From Heterobilharzia americana (lineage: Eukaryota; Platyhelminthes; Trematoda; Strigeidida; Schistosomatidae): a stretch of DNA of 64,000 nucleotides. The DNA lies in contig OX104127.1 of the NCBI GenBank assembly GCA_944470555.2, positions 118,014,741 through 118,078,740 of the forward strand, given 5' to 3'. Below, in pieces: positions 30,416-43,649 of the stretch. Within the stretch, counting starts at the first letter, position 1; each line of letters starts with the position of its first letter. Both the position numbers and the translations under genes were made by a program. The notes under the pieces are model-generated. The model was not told the origin of the DNA. It ran no database searches and saw nothing but the letters and a program-made list of their open reading frames with translations.

Positions 30416-33400
30416 GTGCCCATAGCTTCTGTGAAACTCGCTGCAAATTTGGCCAGCATCTGAAGATAACACCGGTGAGAGCCTTTCGGTTTTGCGACAG
30501 CAAAGTCAGAATGAGACAACAGGGAAAATCCGCGGCCCGTCTTCATGCTGAGGTCACTGTTGCTGTGACTGGACAAGTGACTGCGGCTCGACAATATCAC
30601 CAAAAACCACTTGGAAGATAAACCTGATTGGGCCAATCTCAGTTGAACTAGCCAGTCAGTAATGACTTTTATCACTGCAGATAACCCTTTACAGTCCGTC
30701 AAAGCTATGACACCCCGTGTTGTTAGAAGCACCTCCAAGTTCATTTGTAGCAATGCGAGTGAACTTCGAGGCAGGACAGCGGTACAATGACCTTCCTGTT
30801 CCCACTCTGCTTCGATGATTATAACCTTAACAAGAACTTGGCAATCACCTGATATTAGCGAGACCAAAGCTAGTATCGTAATGATGACAATCTGTTTCGA
30901 ATAAAGGGGTTTGCAAGCACGCACCATTTTTGCAGGCAGTGTTATCGTTCCTAGTGAAGATGAAAAAATTTAAAAATAACAAACTGTCACATCTCATGTC
31001 CTACCAGATTGTGCAGTTGTTCGGGTATTACTGGCCATGAACACCAGGCAAAAGCCATTTCACCACAGCATTTTTCAGCTGACTCCCGGGTTTTCTGTTC
31101 CTGTAATAATGTGAATCTTGATTGTGCCGTATCACGTGTCATCTGCGTCGAGATAAATGTGAAAACACGTCAGATGTTTTTCTGTATGTGAAACATTTCA
31201 ATAAAGCTGATGCCATCAACACTTTTATGATGAGCGAAATTATTGCTATGATACAGATAACCTTTCCGAAGAACTTTTGGTGCCTGCAAACGGTATGCAA
31301 TCAGTAACATCCGAACGATCGCCTGCCCCAGGTGAGAGAACTTATTTCCGAATTTTCTCACCTTCACTCAGAACTGCCTGCAAAAATGACACGTGTTCGC
31401 ACAATTTATCATTCGAGATAAAGTATCACCATTATTATAGCTTCCATTTTGTTGATAATTGGACGGGTAGTAGTGGGTTTTGATACGACTCAAAGGCTTG
31501 GAGCCTGCCTTCCAGGGGCGGTGTTCTAAGGGCTTATGATCATTCTGTTGTAGAGCACTTGACGTTTGGATGCAACCGCAGTACCGGATATTTATGCTGT
31601 TGCATGTGTTCAAAAAGAATGTTGCCCCAGTGGAAGTAAATTTCTAAATAATTTGCCAGTGCTTCCCTAAGTGGCATCAAACTGCGTAGGCGAAGTAAGA
31701 CAAGTGTAGGTAGTCGGCCTCGTATAACCAGGAGGCATTTTTGGACATTCGGTAAAATTGGTGGAAGTTTTTATTGTGCAAAAAGACAGATGCTGTGCAG
31801 TGGAAGTGAATACCAGGGGTTCCCCCTTGTTGGCTCCTATAAGGCCGACATTAGGAGAGACTTTTCAGTTTCTCCATCTTAGGCGGCTCACCTACTATGC
31901 TGGCCGGCGGTAATACCTGACCTCTCAGATTTCGGACGATATAGCGTGCCCCGAAAGCCGTTGGTTAAACCCCTATACCCGTGAGTCATAGTACAGTAAC
32001 ACAACTCTTTCACTCCCACTGCCATCACCATAACCCGCACCGCCTTCCACCTTGGTCAACAACGAAGAAGGAGTATGTTGTAAGTGTGTACAAAATTTAT
32101 TCGAGGAATAGAACATTATCAACATGATAGTCTTGAAAGGCCGCAGCATGTCCTCCACATCCGTCAGTCTTTCTCGGTGGGTTGTATTGTTCATCACACG
32201 GTAGCCGCGGTAGAGCCCATGCATGACAACCAGAATCAGTATTTTCGGCTGTAAACCCTTCTTTTGGGTTGTGCGTAGAATCCGCACCGACAACTCCAGG
32301 AAAGTTTATATTATATTGTCGTTTTTCAGGTTGCAGAACCAGACTTCTCTACTCGACTTTCGCTGTGCAGTACATACCGCATCAACCCTGTCTCTCAAGT
32401 TTCTGCAGCCAGTCGGTCTCTTTCACACACCGCTAAACACCCTAAGTCATGTCGCTTAGGTACATCAGTTTACGGAAGTTTCGGCAGTCTGGCTTCTCAA
32501 GCTCCATTTCAGCCAGAATCTTGCTTCCAGCTGGTGGATGATGGCTTTGGATTGGCGGCGGACATCTGGAGTTTGGACGATAACCCAGGCTCATGCACGG
32601 CTTTAACGGGCTCTACAACTCCATAACACCCAAAATTTAGGTTAATTTGAAAGGTGAATGGGCAGCGTAAGAACCCGGGTCTCTGGTGAATGTGCAATGC
32701 ATTTTACTAGAACACTTTCTAGGATTTTCGCCGTCTGCTTCTCTGGGATTTTTTTCATCGACAAATGTGGTGGGGAAAAGCGGTATGCTGGTACTTATTT
32801 GCCGGACCTATGTTGCTATTTTCGTCCCTATTTATGCGAGAATTGAGAATCTTGTACGAATTTTTGGTTGTCTTTTGCACTGAGTAATGACTGCATTGAC
32901 TGAACAGTTCAACTCCTTGAATTGTTTGATACGAGCTTCGTACTCCTGCCACGTTCGTAATTTTTGATCCCCCACAAGTGTAATGAATTCAGCCACTAGA
33001 TTTGCTAATAAAACATTTCATCCCAAGGACATTTTGGTGTTGCCTTCCCAATACTGATTGTTGTACAAAAGCATCAATACAGCGAGAGAACTAAACCAAG
33101 AGGTGAAGAATGTGAGTAACTACAGCTTTGGCGTTTCGGAGGGTCTTATAATACCGATCAATCAAAACAGCGAAAGTTAACGCTTTATCCCCCTCAAAGG
33201 AAGTTGGAAGTCACATTCTGGGGGCTAGATATATGTGCGGCATTCAATTCCAACAGTCCCAGATCCAAGTCCAGTCGGAACCATAGATTTTAGGTTAAGT
33301 GCCAAACTAGTCATTCTTTAAATGTGTCTTTTAGAAATTAGAAGAAGCGCAGATATAAGCCGAAGTGGAAAAACTTACCGTGTACTTCGGTCAAGAAGCA

Positions 33401-33749
33401 ATGCGGTATGTAGAAAAAAAGGGAACTCAGATGCAAATGCTAGAGGGGTTGCGCAAAAATTATCCATCTTATTAGTAATAAACCATGATGGTACGGTAGT
33501 CGATGACTTTTAACTACGTGGTTGTAGTTTGTGGGAGAGGAGTTTGGTTCGGCGGAAGATGCAACAGTGGCATTTTGGTGATGTAAGGTATTAGTTATCC
33601 GATTGTAGCCAACTGCGATGAGTAACCCCGTCCTGAACGTATGCAGTCATGTCCCAAAAAACTTTCTTTCCTGCCTCAGACATACCCGAAACACAAAAAA
33701 GTTATAGCGCTGCACCTACCCGTCCAAACGATGGAGTGTATCAGTCTGC
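30416..33749. other. Repeat-like sequence without identifiable gene
   Basis: GC content is higher than in the right third of the window. The longest frame (minus, 30406-30927) has no recognisable domain and overlaps the RTE end. Other frames (31973-32293 minus, 32658-32883 plus) are likewise unassigned. I see no splice-supported exon. Confidence 0.35.
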
Positions 33750-34739
33750 GCGTCAGAATGAGAATCCAGTACACAAGGAACCACCAAAATCTATGAATGT
33801 GTTTCTGAGTAAATGAAAGACTTAGCATGAAGAGGCGAAGTAACAGGAGCCTTAGGGTGTAAAATAAGTGAATTTGATGCAGCGTCGTTGGCGAGGAATG
33901 CCAGGAACAGGTTATATTCAGCAGTACAACTAAGAGTATTTTTACACCTCTTGAGGTTAGGTGAGTATGCTGTTTGCCAGATAACGGCTGTCCTAGAGCG
34001 ATAATACTGTTCATAGCGCGGGGGAAAAAGTAATGTGAGAAACCACCTATATTTGTTTCTAAGTTGCAACCACTTCAACTGCCTTTGAGACACCAAGGTC
34101 CTACAAAGCCATTTCTAAATACTTCTGTTGTAGGACATCCATCTACAGCCAGATTGCAGACTTCATACGGACCTAAATGAAATTTGATAACCCTTCTAGA
34201 CTGCTACGCTGAAGTACTGCGACAAAGCGATAAGGAAAGCCTGTTCCGGATCAGGCTGTAGTGAGCAGTAAAGAATTTATATCTGACCCTTTTACTGAAT
34301 CTGACCATTGCTAACATGAATGTATGGTTTCCAAGGCCGTATTGGGGTGCATAATTGCAAGCGGGTAAGGGGTAACAGTGTGACAGACTGTGCCAGATGT
34401 TTGCAGGAGAACTCGGTTATTTCTTGGATGACGTTACCATAGCGGTTTAGCAGACAGAGCAGTGCATCTGTCTATGTAGTCTACATGGCCGGTGTTACCA
34501 GCTGATCGTCCAGTGGGACCTCTTTAAAACGTGTTTAAGCCATGGTTTGTCAGTATTATTTATGCAAGATAAAGTGAACGAGCTGTATTCAAATGTCGGT
34601 CTAATACAAACCTCAAGAGGATAAAGTTTGGCACGTTTTGTATGGAAGCTGTTTAGAAAAACAGTTGGTGGTGTTCTAGCCCTGGAGACGATAGCTGAGC
34701 CATGCCCATTGTAGTTAGGACTACCGGAACATTAGGCAC

Positions 34740-35440
34740 ACAGATCCCATGCACCATTTAGTGTTTAAATTTCATAGGTTCCTAGGAGTACCACGATGCT
34801 AGGATAATTCTTTAGAGGTAGAAAATCTGAAGTTTTTCATGGATGAACGCAGATTGCCATTTCTCACCCCAATCAAGTACTGTCTAAATCGGCCTGAGAT
34901 ACTGATAGACTTTCGGCAGTTGCGTCGTGCTGAAAGCTGTCAACAATCTTAGGGCCCTCTGCATTAAGAAATAGTTTCCCCTTCTGATGACTACGAACGT
35001 AGTCAATGTACATGGGAAACAGAAGTGAACCAAGTACATTCCCTTGCTTCGTATCACTAATTATTGGTCGAAGGTCCTGAAGACAATCGTTTGACTCAGC
35101 TATCTGACAAGATGCGTGAAAAAAATGACTCAAACCAGTTAGACAAGGGGCTTGCCACGCCAAAAAACCTGGGCTTCACGAGCAGTTCCTGATGAGAAAC
35201 ATTTTCAAATGCCCCCCGAAGTCAAAAGCAGTGGAGCAACGAAAGGTCCTTGATCGCGCCTTTGGATAATATATTCAAGATAACCTGGCGCATGGTGTCA
35301 CAGGATCTTGTTTTAAGGAACCCATGATGCGAAGTCAACAGTAAGTTGCTGTCGAATAGGCAAACCACAGCACTATTCTTTATGACCTTCTCCACCACTG
35401 TAGGAACCACATACGTGGCATTGAGTGAACGACGATTAAC
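34740..35440 (-). pseudogene. CR1-like reverse transcriptase remnant
   Basis: Frames 35410-35222 and 35163-34873 carry VEKVIKNSAVVCLFDSN, HHGFLKTRSCDT and QGNVLGSLLFPMYID, the last matching the conserved 'PQGSVLGPLLFLIYIND' block. Downstream is LDWGEKWQSAF, matching the 'W-x-x-x-W-x-M-x-F' block after the catalytic box. The YADD box itself is degraded (FQHDATA). Confidence 0.7.
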
Positions 35441-36459
35441 AAACTATGCAGCTGGTCCAGACTTATGAGCGGAAGGAATATAGGTGATTTCACAGGTGGG
35501 CGGGTAGCAGGAACTGTCGGGTGACAAGGAAGATGGTTTCAGACGCAGGAAGGATGTGTCTTCACCCTCTTTCCTAAGGACAACAGAGGATATGTCATCC
35601 GGACCGTCCGTGAAACTGAGTTTTAGAGCGCTAATCCTAGCAGAAGTATTTTTTATCGTAAATCTCGTATTTTCAACCCTTTAGGAAGGTACTATTGAAG
35701 GCTTTATCCCAAATGCATTGCTTTCACTAATTAACAAGGCAGTAAAGTGGACACTGAAGATCGCAGCTTGTTTGGAATCATTGTGTACCTGACCATCACT
35801 AATAGAACATTTTATCATTTTGAACTTAGACGATTTCTATCTGGATTTGAGTCCTTGGGAGTGATTACTGCCAGGATGTAGGGTTTGTCATTTCTGTGCA
35901 ATGGTTTATTGTGCGGATAGAGAATCAACATTTGCACAGATGTTAGATATCGTGGCTAGCCAAGAAAATCTACATTGGCTGTGAAAGTGGGCAGCATGTT
36001 TCCGAGAGAGACCTCAAAGGGGGGCTGAAACAAACAGCATTTTTGAAATCATTGACTTTATGCTTTTTCCAGTGCAAAATAGCAGCGGTTATTACATAAG
36101 TCACGATAAAGAACGGTTGTCACTGCTCCAGTAGACGTGCTGGTTAGGTAGTCTTTTCAGTCTAAACGTCCTTTTTCGAAGCTGAAAGTCGTCCGGTTAA
36201 TGCCACGGTAATTTCTGCACTGTAATGGCCTTCCACTGGGTAAACGATGGACTGAAAACCTAAGCGAAAGACTACAATATTCGGGTCGTAGCTTTGTAAT
36301 CGATGGCGAATATGCATCACAAAGGAAATGAGATTATTGCAGAAAACGAGGTATAAAACGTTGCCAGACCTGGTCAGACTTCAAACAAACTGAAACTGCA
36401 CATGAGACTAAAGAAAGTGGACGAGAGGATTCTTACTGACTGAGAGCTTTTGTCAGGTG

Positions 36460-37368
36460 TCAGGGGGTTCCTGGGATATTAGAGTCGATGTACATAGCCC
36501 TGCTCGAAAATGACATGGAAGCTACGAACCCAAGGGCATTGTGACACCGAGCCGTTATGGCAAGACGTGGAATCGGGGGACAATACACACAACCAAAAAA
36601 GAAGGACAGGTAGCTGACAGGTTTCAAAGCAACCCGGACAGAGTTTTTCACAATCCTTAGCTCCAGGATATGGCGCTGCGTTGAATCTAAAGATGAATTA
36701 GCATCCATACGACAACCACCTCCACGCACATTTACCCCACCACTCCGAAATAGTTTGTAGTTGTCAAGGTGAGTGCCCAGGTCAGAATCTTCCCAAGCAC
36801 TGCACGCCCCACTTATCAAAACGACTGACTGGGAGCACGATAAGGTCAAACTGTGAATCTCATTGCAGATTAGGCAGGCATTTAGCAGACGGGCGGAAAA
36901 ACAAGGCTCTAACGGACGAAAGCAAGTGGAGGTATCATGACACAGCAACTCATACATGTCATTAGGAGGCACGGGGCACTGGGTGCAAGTAAGCTGTGTG
37001 GCATTTGATGAATTATTTGCAATGACACTAAAAGGGGGAGCTACAGGATGGTCAGATAAGGAAGTGGTAGGGTTAAGCATATTGGTCGATTCAACGTCGA
37101 CCTTAAGTATATCAAATGAGTGAGAAGGAGTGATTGAATTACTGAGGTGGTCCGTGGCCATATGGAACTTTGCCAACATACATCCACTAGGGTAATGGTT
37201 CAGGATGCTTTTAGTTTTACTATCAGTGGGCGGGCCAGGTGCTCTCCCGCAGCTTGGAAAGTGAGCATGGTGCCGTCTGATCCCAGACGGCTCTTTGTAA
37301 TTATGTTCAACAAGCGGCTGGAGACGCACTGAATAACCAAAGGCGCGATTAGCTCTTGAAATCCCCAA
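36460..37368 (-). pseudogene. CR1-like endonuclease domain remnant
   Basis: A 302-codon frame. Its C-terminal half shows SARLLNACLICNEIHSLTLS, the counterpart of the 'NARSLxNKxxELxxL' start of LINE AP-endonucleases. Then come HLDNYKLFRSGGVNVRGGGC and FFGCVYCPP, the usual 'L-P-Y-x-x-x-R-x-D-R-x-x-R-G-G-G-V' and 'xxxVYRPP' blocks. The catalytic Glu of the T-E-T-W motif is not preserved (GACSAWEDSD). The frame ends before the SDH motif. It is part of the element 33750-38160, not a host gene. Confidence 0.65.
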
Positions 37369-37635
37369 AGGTTCTATTTCAGGGTCTGAAAGCTTTCAAC
37401 GGGCTCAGGAATACCTTTTTGCACAGTCATGGTGGTTAAATTCAGTGGCAGATTGAGCCTGATGGTCACTTCGACCTGTTATGGGGATTCGGAGGAGGCA
37501 TTTGCCGATGACTTGGTTCACCCTTTCGAGTGATGGGTTTTCCACACAAATGGTTTCAGATTCTGTGTTATCGGGTTTCGTGAGGTTCCTTTTGCAAACA
37601 TTCTGGGATCACCACAACAACCAATGTATGCAGGT

Positions 37636-38160
37636 TCAGACGGCAGTTACGTTGAGACTGGATGATCGTTGTTGCTCTTGACAATGTAATATTGGGGGAA
37701 ATGACCAAATCCGCAGATAACCAGCTTGAAACTCCCTATTGTCTCTGGGTTGAGATGAACTAGAGATGGAGGTAACTTTGCTGTCTGTCTCTTGTCGAAG
37801 GCGATCCCCTATCGAATTATGAGAAATGGAGTCCGTTAATAACGGCGGTGGCTCATGATTACCAAACAAATAAGACTTACTGAAGTTCATGCAAAAGTGG
37901 TACCAGGGGTGTGCTGATGTACCTGCAGTTAGAATATCTGTTGTTCCAGGCTTAGAAACAAATTGATGCAAAGAAACTTTTAACTTATCTCCGGTTTTCC
38001 TAATAGGTTGCGTGGAAGACAAGTCATTAGTTTTTGAGACAAAGGCATTTGTGGGTGAGTTCGTGGGCCTAACATTGCTTCCATGCGTCGCAGTGAAAAG
38101 ACCATCGCGGATAAGTTTCTGTGATAGCTTAAATTCGAGTACAAGAGACGCACCATACAA
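37636..38160 (-). pseudogene. Putative ORF1-like/N-terminal frame of the CR1-like element
   Basis: A 174-codon frame, Ser/Thr-rich, without a recognisable zinc knuckle or esterase domain. Its position upstream of the endonuclease frame on the same strand suggests it is the 5' coding part of the element. The function is not identified. Confidence 0.35.
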
Positions 38161-38352
38161 AACTCCAGATTTATTCTATAAGTAGATTATTGAATTACGT
38201 AGTTCCAGCTTTACTGCGTTCACAATACCTAACTACAACAAGCAGAAATAAAAATAACCACTGGACGAAAACTTCATGATTATCTAAATCTGGAATTTCT
38301 TCATCATAAAAGTGATCGAGACAGTCCAGCACTTACCGACCGCAAGGCTGTC

Positions 38353-38556
38353 GTGACCCGTGAAAACCGGGGGCAAGATGTCCAGGAAGTCCACTTGGCT
38401 CATTCAAAAAAGTTTATTGCTCCTGGATGTTGGGGCTGGAAAAGCGAATATGTTTGGCTCAGTCGTAATATTCATCGAGATTATGAATCTCTGATGTGGA
38501 ATGACAGTAACATGCGTAAATTATGCAGTTCCGGACTCATCAATGAAGTACAATAA
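38353..38556 (+). CDS. Unidentified short open frame with protein-like composition
   Basis: 67 codons from ATG 38353 to TAA. The composition (Trp-rich, for example CWGWKSEYVWLSRNIHRDYE) is more protein-like than the surrounding random frames, but I do not recognise it. No clear acceptor or donor was assigned. It could be a host exon or the edge of an unrecognised repeat just upstream of the CR1-like element. Confidence 0.2.
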   Translation: MTRENRGQDVQEVHLAHSKKFIAPGCWGWKSEYVWLSRNIHRDYESLMWNDSNMRKLCSSGLINEVQ

Positions 38557-38560
38557 GTAA

Positions 38561-39662
38561 ACAATCTGTGCATATATTCCCACATAAACTTTTCATCATC
38601 ATCTCATGTAAAAGGTGCAAACTGTTACAGTGGAAGTATTACCTTCAAGCTTTATTTTTCTCCAGGTAGCGCATGTAGTGTCAAGATACAAACCTGGTTT
38701 TTTTGTTAATTCGGAGACGATACTTCCACCTATTCAACTTGTAAATTTTCGCGTACTTACTCCTCAGGGATGTTCCATTACTTGAAAATGCAGCAATTAT
38801 GTATTCTAGTGACGATAAGTGGGGACTGATACTACCTTCCATGAAGACACATGTAATTTACAGAGAAACTTATTCATATTCAAATGGTGTGCGCCAGTAT
38901 ATTCAGGAATTTTTCTTCTTCTAACTGCATGTGTTCCTTCAGGTACTCTAACCTCCAAAATTGTTGCCCCAAATTCTAAGATCACTAACTCCACCTATCA
39001 TGTCCCCATATCTCTCTTTCTCAAGTTATGACCGTGAATCACACCAACACACACTAGCATCGAAATGTACTCCCAACCTTTACTAAACACGTACAGAGTG
39101 TCTTTTTTCCTACTGGTGATGCCAAACAGTCAGAAGATAATTCACCCCAGACTACAAGCCTCCGAAATTCACGGCTACGATTGGAACTGCGTAAAGAAAT
39201 ACTTGTAGTAGGTGCTATTTCTTGACAAAATATGCCGGTTCTTTCGCAACCAGTCACCTAGATACGAAGCTAACCGAAAGTGCCCTCATGTGAAGAGCAT
39301 ACCTTGAAGTCTCATTGAGTGATTTAATGTCGAAACCCATATATCCTCACCAATTATAGGGCAGTAGTAGCTGGGTAGAATGGGATCTGGCTTATTCTAC
39401 TTAAATGACTCCCTTTACAACATCATGGACATAAGCAACCAACTAAACCCTGAATGACACCGAATGATACTAGTCTCAAATTCTCCTCTCGTCCATCCCA
39501 GTATTCAAATATGGTTTCACATGCTACGCGTAGAAATTACTCACAGGGCTAAGATGCCGGTTGATGAGATCATATTAAGTGTGCAGGTGTGCAGAACCTC
39601 AACAGTCTCAAGCTTCAGGATAAAATACACAAACAAAAAGGAAGAGTGGAAGTGGGATGAAA
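38561..39662. other. Sequence left of the LTR array, no gene seen
   Basis: AT-rich with several short frames (38819-39031, 39464-39694 plus; 39054-39257 minus) and no recognisable domain. It ends where the leftmost LTR begins. Confidence 0.35.
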
Positions 39663-40007
39663 ATTTAGGATTCGTCCTGGTGCGAACTCGGTAGACGCAA
39701 GGACCAATCACTGATTATTCGGACTTGTTATATACGCACGAATACGAGACCAAGGAAGAACAGGATAGCGTAGTCGGATGGAATAGTACATTTGGATGGT
39801 TGTGCCAAAATACCGATGCGTTCCAACTAACTGGCTGAGGAGTCGAATACGAGCACTGCAACGTAACACGACAGCGTGCCAAATGGTGAGGATGCTTGAC
39901 CGGGTGCCTTCAGCTTAGCAAGTCCAGTTAAACTATCAAGGTCAGCACCAAAGTGGAAAGTCGTCGAACCCTAGGCTATTGATTTTGGGGAAGTGTGTGA
40001 CGCTACA
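39663..40007 (-). repeat. Left LTR (3' LTR of the array)
   Basis: 345 bp, running on the minus strand from TGTAGCGTCACACAC to CCTAAAT. It differs from the middle LTR at 39672 (C instead of T). A polypurine tract sits directly upstream. Confidence 0.9.
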
Positions 40008-40026
40008 GATCACTCCCCCCTAGTGG
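40008..40026 (-). other. Polypurine tract, left unit
   Basis: The minus strand reads CACTAGGGGGGAGTGATC immediately before TGTAGCGTC, the start of the 3' LTR. This is the expected place and composition for the plus-strand primer. The same tract occurs in the other unit at 43650-43668. Confidence 0.85.
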
Positions 40027-40625
40027 ATTCGTGAGGACCCTAAGACGATACCAGCCGGAAGTAAAAGCCCAGTGGTTTCTCCACTGGTAGAACTCTTCCG
40101 GTGGGCTCATTGCGTGAAGTGGCCCCTGGTTGTCTGAACTTATTCTGGGGTGTCGTGTCAATTAAATAATAAAATACAATAAATCCAACTGGACATCGAT
40201 CGCGGTCCTCAGTTCCTTTTGACGTTCCGTCCAGTGCTCGTTGCACCTGGAATGTAAATAAAGTCTCTAATACCACGGAAGTGTTTCGTAAAAATGGGAA
40301 TTATTTCAATATAAGCATATCAAAAATAAAAATTCACACTTTTCACCGTTTTTAAAAAGTTTCATTACATGGTAATAGAAATTGGTATAAAAAGGTAAAG
40401 TGTACGAGGGTTTGCGCATTGCCGGTAAATAAGAAAAATAGTGCCTCGGAGAAAGAAAATTTGTGGATAAAAAATATGGCTGGCACATTTTATTTCACAC
40501 TACTGAGTTGAATACGACTTCAAATACTCCGGGAGCCTGACGGTTCGACCTGGTCGTGTTTTCCGTTGCGCCGATGGTTGTTGCAACTGTGCATTACCAG
40601 GCACGTCGTCAAGAGTTTCGATAAT

Positions 40626-40940
40626 TTAGCTATCCGTCGGCCGGCTGTAGCGAGCTGAAACGTCACTTATAATGGGTTTGCCTTCGAAATAAGCTGGTTT
40701 CAAACGGTCGATACTGACAGTATCTCCACGTCCGTCTCGCTCAATTATGTAGAATTTCTCGTGTCGCTTGATCACTTTGAATAGCCCATCGGAGGGTGGT
40801 TCAAGTGGTCGACGAACGGCGTCGTGGCGAACAAACACGTGTGATATCTTTTGTAGGCTGCGGTGACCGAAAACATCAGTCGTTTGAGGTATAGCCGGAG
40901 AAGGCCTAACTGAAAGCATTGCGTTTGCAAGCCTAGTCAC
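40626..40940 (-). pseudogene. Integrase C-terminal domain, left unit
   Basis: 104 codons in the same frame as the upstream integrase after one TAG. It carries PPSDGLFKVIKRHEKFYIIE and DTVSIDRLKPAY, the usual end of Gypsy integrases of this branch. Nothing of an env-like frame follows before the LTR. Confidence 0.85.
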
Positions 40941-40943
40941 GTA

Positions 40944-42964
40944 CTATGCCCTGTCGGAAACATGTTTGAAAGTTGAAGGAGAAATAAACCCACCTGGTAG
41001 GCAAAGAGTGGCCCCATAGACGAGTTCTGCAGGAGTGCATCCAGCATCAACTTTCAACGCGTTACGAATACCTAGTAGGACTAGAGGCAGAGCCTCGGTC
41101 CACTGAGGTATGTTTGCAGCTGAAAGGGAGGTTTTCAGCTGTCGGTGGAAACGATCTACTATGATATATGCTTGTGAATGGTAGGCTGTGGTTCGGAACC
41201 GGGTGCAGCCGAAAAGTGCCGTTAGAGCGTGAAATAATCCACACTCAAATTGGCGTCCACGGTCGGTTGTGACGTAAGATGGACATCCGAAGTTCGCGAT
41301 CCATCTTTCGACGAAAACAGCAGTAACCCCTTTAATAGATACTGCCTCCGGCCATCGTGTGAAACGATCAATACAAGTGAAAAGGTAGGTACATCCATTA
41401 GATTCTGGTAGGGGTCCTACAATATCTATACGGACGTGGTCGAAAAGCATGTCTCGGGCCAGAAAAGAGCCTAAAGGGCTTTTCAAGTGTCGCTTGACTT
41501 TGCACTTTTGACGAGCTAAGCATGACTGAGCCCACTCCTTGACGTCTTTGTCCATCCCAGGCCAGCAGAAACGTTGTGCGATAAGCCTGATGGTGGCTCG
41601 TACACCTGGAGGAGTTTGTGCAACGTGTTGAAGACGTTGTGTCGACAACTCTTCGGAACTATTGGGCGTGGTTGACTAGCAGAGATGTGGCACAAAATTG
41701 TATCTTTGCCTGACCCATCCGGACAAAGTCGCAGCTTGAGGGTTGTGGACGACAACTCATGATGCAGCTCAAGGTCTTCCTTTTGACGCCTAGCTAGTTC
41801 AACGAGATCAACGCCCTCGATATGATTTGTCGAATCTATTCGTGGTAATGCATCGGCTGCGGGGTTATTTGCTCCAGAAATGTGGCGGGTGTCTGACGTG
41901 AACTGGGAAATGTGATCCAGCTGTCGCGACTCACAAGGGGAGTATTTGTCAGACGCCGAGCTGGGGGAAAACGTTAACGGTTTATGGTCGGTGAAAATAA
42001 TGAAATCATGGCCTTCCACCGAATGTCGAAAGTGGCTTACAGAACAGTACATGGCTAGGAGTTCCCCACCAAATGTACTGTATCTTGTTTCCGTGTCTTG
42101 CAGCCGCCTCGAGAAAAAGGCTAACGGTTGCCACTGGTTGTCAGTCAATTGTTGCAAAACTGCCCCAATTGGTGAGTCAGATACATCAACAGCAATACTC
42201 AGAGGAGCATTGGGGTCATGATGCATAAGCATGGTTGCGTTCGAAATGGCTTCCTTGACTTTAGAGAAAGCAAGTCAGGCCACGTTGTCCAGAGCCACGA
42301 ACTTCGTAGTTCCTCGAAGTTGATCTGTTAGTGGTCTCATGACAGAGGCACAGTTAAGGATAAACTTTCCGTGATAACTTACCAGGCCATTGAAAGTGAG
42401 GGGATTTTTCACAGTGGTCGGCTCTGAATAGTTTGTGATAGCCACTACTTTATCTCTCAATGGGCGTATACCTTTGTTGTCAATGGTATACCCAAGGAAG
42501 CTGAGCGATTCAACTCCTATTTCACACTTCTGTAAGTTGACTGTGATGCCATGTTTTTTAAGTCTTTCGAATGCGAGGTCCAAATGTTTGAGGTGAGTTT
42601 CCTTATCTGGACTCGCAATTAGACAGTCATCGATGTGGACATGAATAAAACTCAAACCACGGAAGACATCATCCATAAAGCGTTGGAATGTTTGTGCTGC
42701 ATTCCGAAGACCAAATGGCATGCGCCGGAATTCAAACGGGCCAAAAGAAGTAATGTTGGCTAGTTTCGCGATATCTTCTGCCGCCATAGGTATCTGGTTG
42801 TACGCTTTGACCAAATCGATTTTTGAGAAAATGTTCATTCCGCATGAGGTTGCAGTCAAATCGTAAACGTGAGGTATCGGGTAGCAGTCCTGAGTTGTTT
42901 TGGCGTTAAGCCTTCGGTAATCACCGGTTGGACACCAGTCGTTGCTATCCTTTTTAGGAACCAT
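40944..42964 (-). pseudogene. Gypsy pol remnant, left unit (RT, RNase H, integrase)
   Basis: RT frame 42964-42275 has FSKIDLVKAYNQIPM, FGLRNAAQTFQRFMD and HIDDCLIAS (the YxDD box). An in-frame TGA follows, then RNase H (42232 on: AVDVSDSPIGAVLQQ, FTDHKPL). A frameshift near 41610 leads to the integrase (41648-40944: FDHVRIDIVGPLP, TTDRGRQFE). The third acidic residue of the integrase triad is Asp (VDRFHRQLK) where Glu is expected, and a zinc-ligand Cys appears replaced in CLARQKCK. An in-frame TAG separates the C-terminal domain (40940-40626). It cannot make functional Pol. Confidence 0.92.
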
Positions 42965-43304
42965 GTGCAGTGGTGATGCCTAAGGACTGTTTGACGGTTT
43001 GATAATACCCAGTTCGAGCATGTGGTCGAATTCGCCTTTCTCCGTTTTGAGATTATCGGGACTAGACGGCCTCTTTGGATGCCACAGGTGGACCTGTGGT
43101 TGTGACGTGTCTGGCCAATATGTATCGTGTCCGTAGTCGGCTTAACACGAATAAGCTTAGGAGTGTGGTCGGACATGAGAAAATGTAATAAGTGGATATA
43201 TAAATGTTATCGAAATGAAAACAATAAACAAATGTAAAATGGAACAGGCTCATCAATTCCATATCTGTTATTGGCCCGGATATGTGATCACGTCGGGGTC
43301 GCCA

Positions 43305-43649
43305 ATTTAGGATTTGTCCTGGTGCGAACTCGGTAGACGCAAGGACCAATCACTGATTATTCGGACTTGTTATATACGCACGAATACGAGACCAAGGAAG
43401 AACAGGATAGCGTAGTCGGATGGAATAGTACATTTGGATGGTTGTGCCAAAATACCGATGCGTTCCAACTAACTGGCTGAGGAGTCGAATACGAGCACTG
43501 CAACGTAACACGACAGCGTGCCAAATGGTGAGGATGCTTGACCGGGTGCCTTCAGCTTAGCAAGTCCAGTTAAACTATCAAGGTCAGCACCAAAGTGGAA
43601 AGTCGTCGAACCCTAGGCTATTGATTTTGGGGAAGTGTGTGACGCTACA
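43305..43649 (-). repeat. Middle LTR, shared by both units
   Basis: 345 bp. It serves at once as the 5' LTR of the left unit (a PBS follows at 43287-43304 on the minus strand) and as the 3' LTR of the right unit (a PPT precedes it at 43650). Confidence 0.92.

Larger units (their letters stand above)
33750..38160 (-). mobile_element. CR1-like (SR1-type) non-LTR retrotransposon, decayed
   Basis: Minus-strand order: a possible ORF1 or N-terminal region (38160-37636), an endonuclease-like frame (37368-36460), RT blocks (35440-34740) and an unclear 3' part. The order EN then RT, and the motif wording, fit CR1-group LINEs such as schistosome SR1. Both outer ends are estimates. Stops and frameshifts occur throughout, and it is the least AT-rich part of the window. 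Confidence 0.65.

Noticed and set aside
36460..37368. 302-codon minus-strand frame as a host gene
   Set aside because: It shows the endonuclease block order of CR1-group LINEs and sits upstream of matching RT pieces.
41946..42221. Plus-strand 91-codon frame (and its copy at 45588-45863) as a gene
   Set aside because: Antisense to the Gypsy RNase H region, duplicated with the array.
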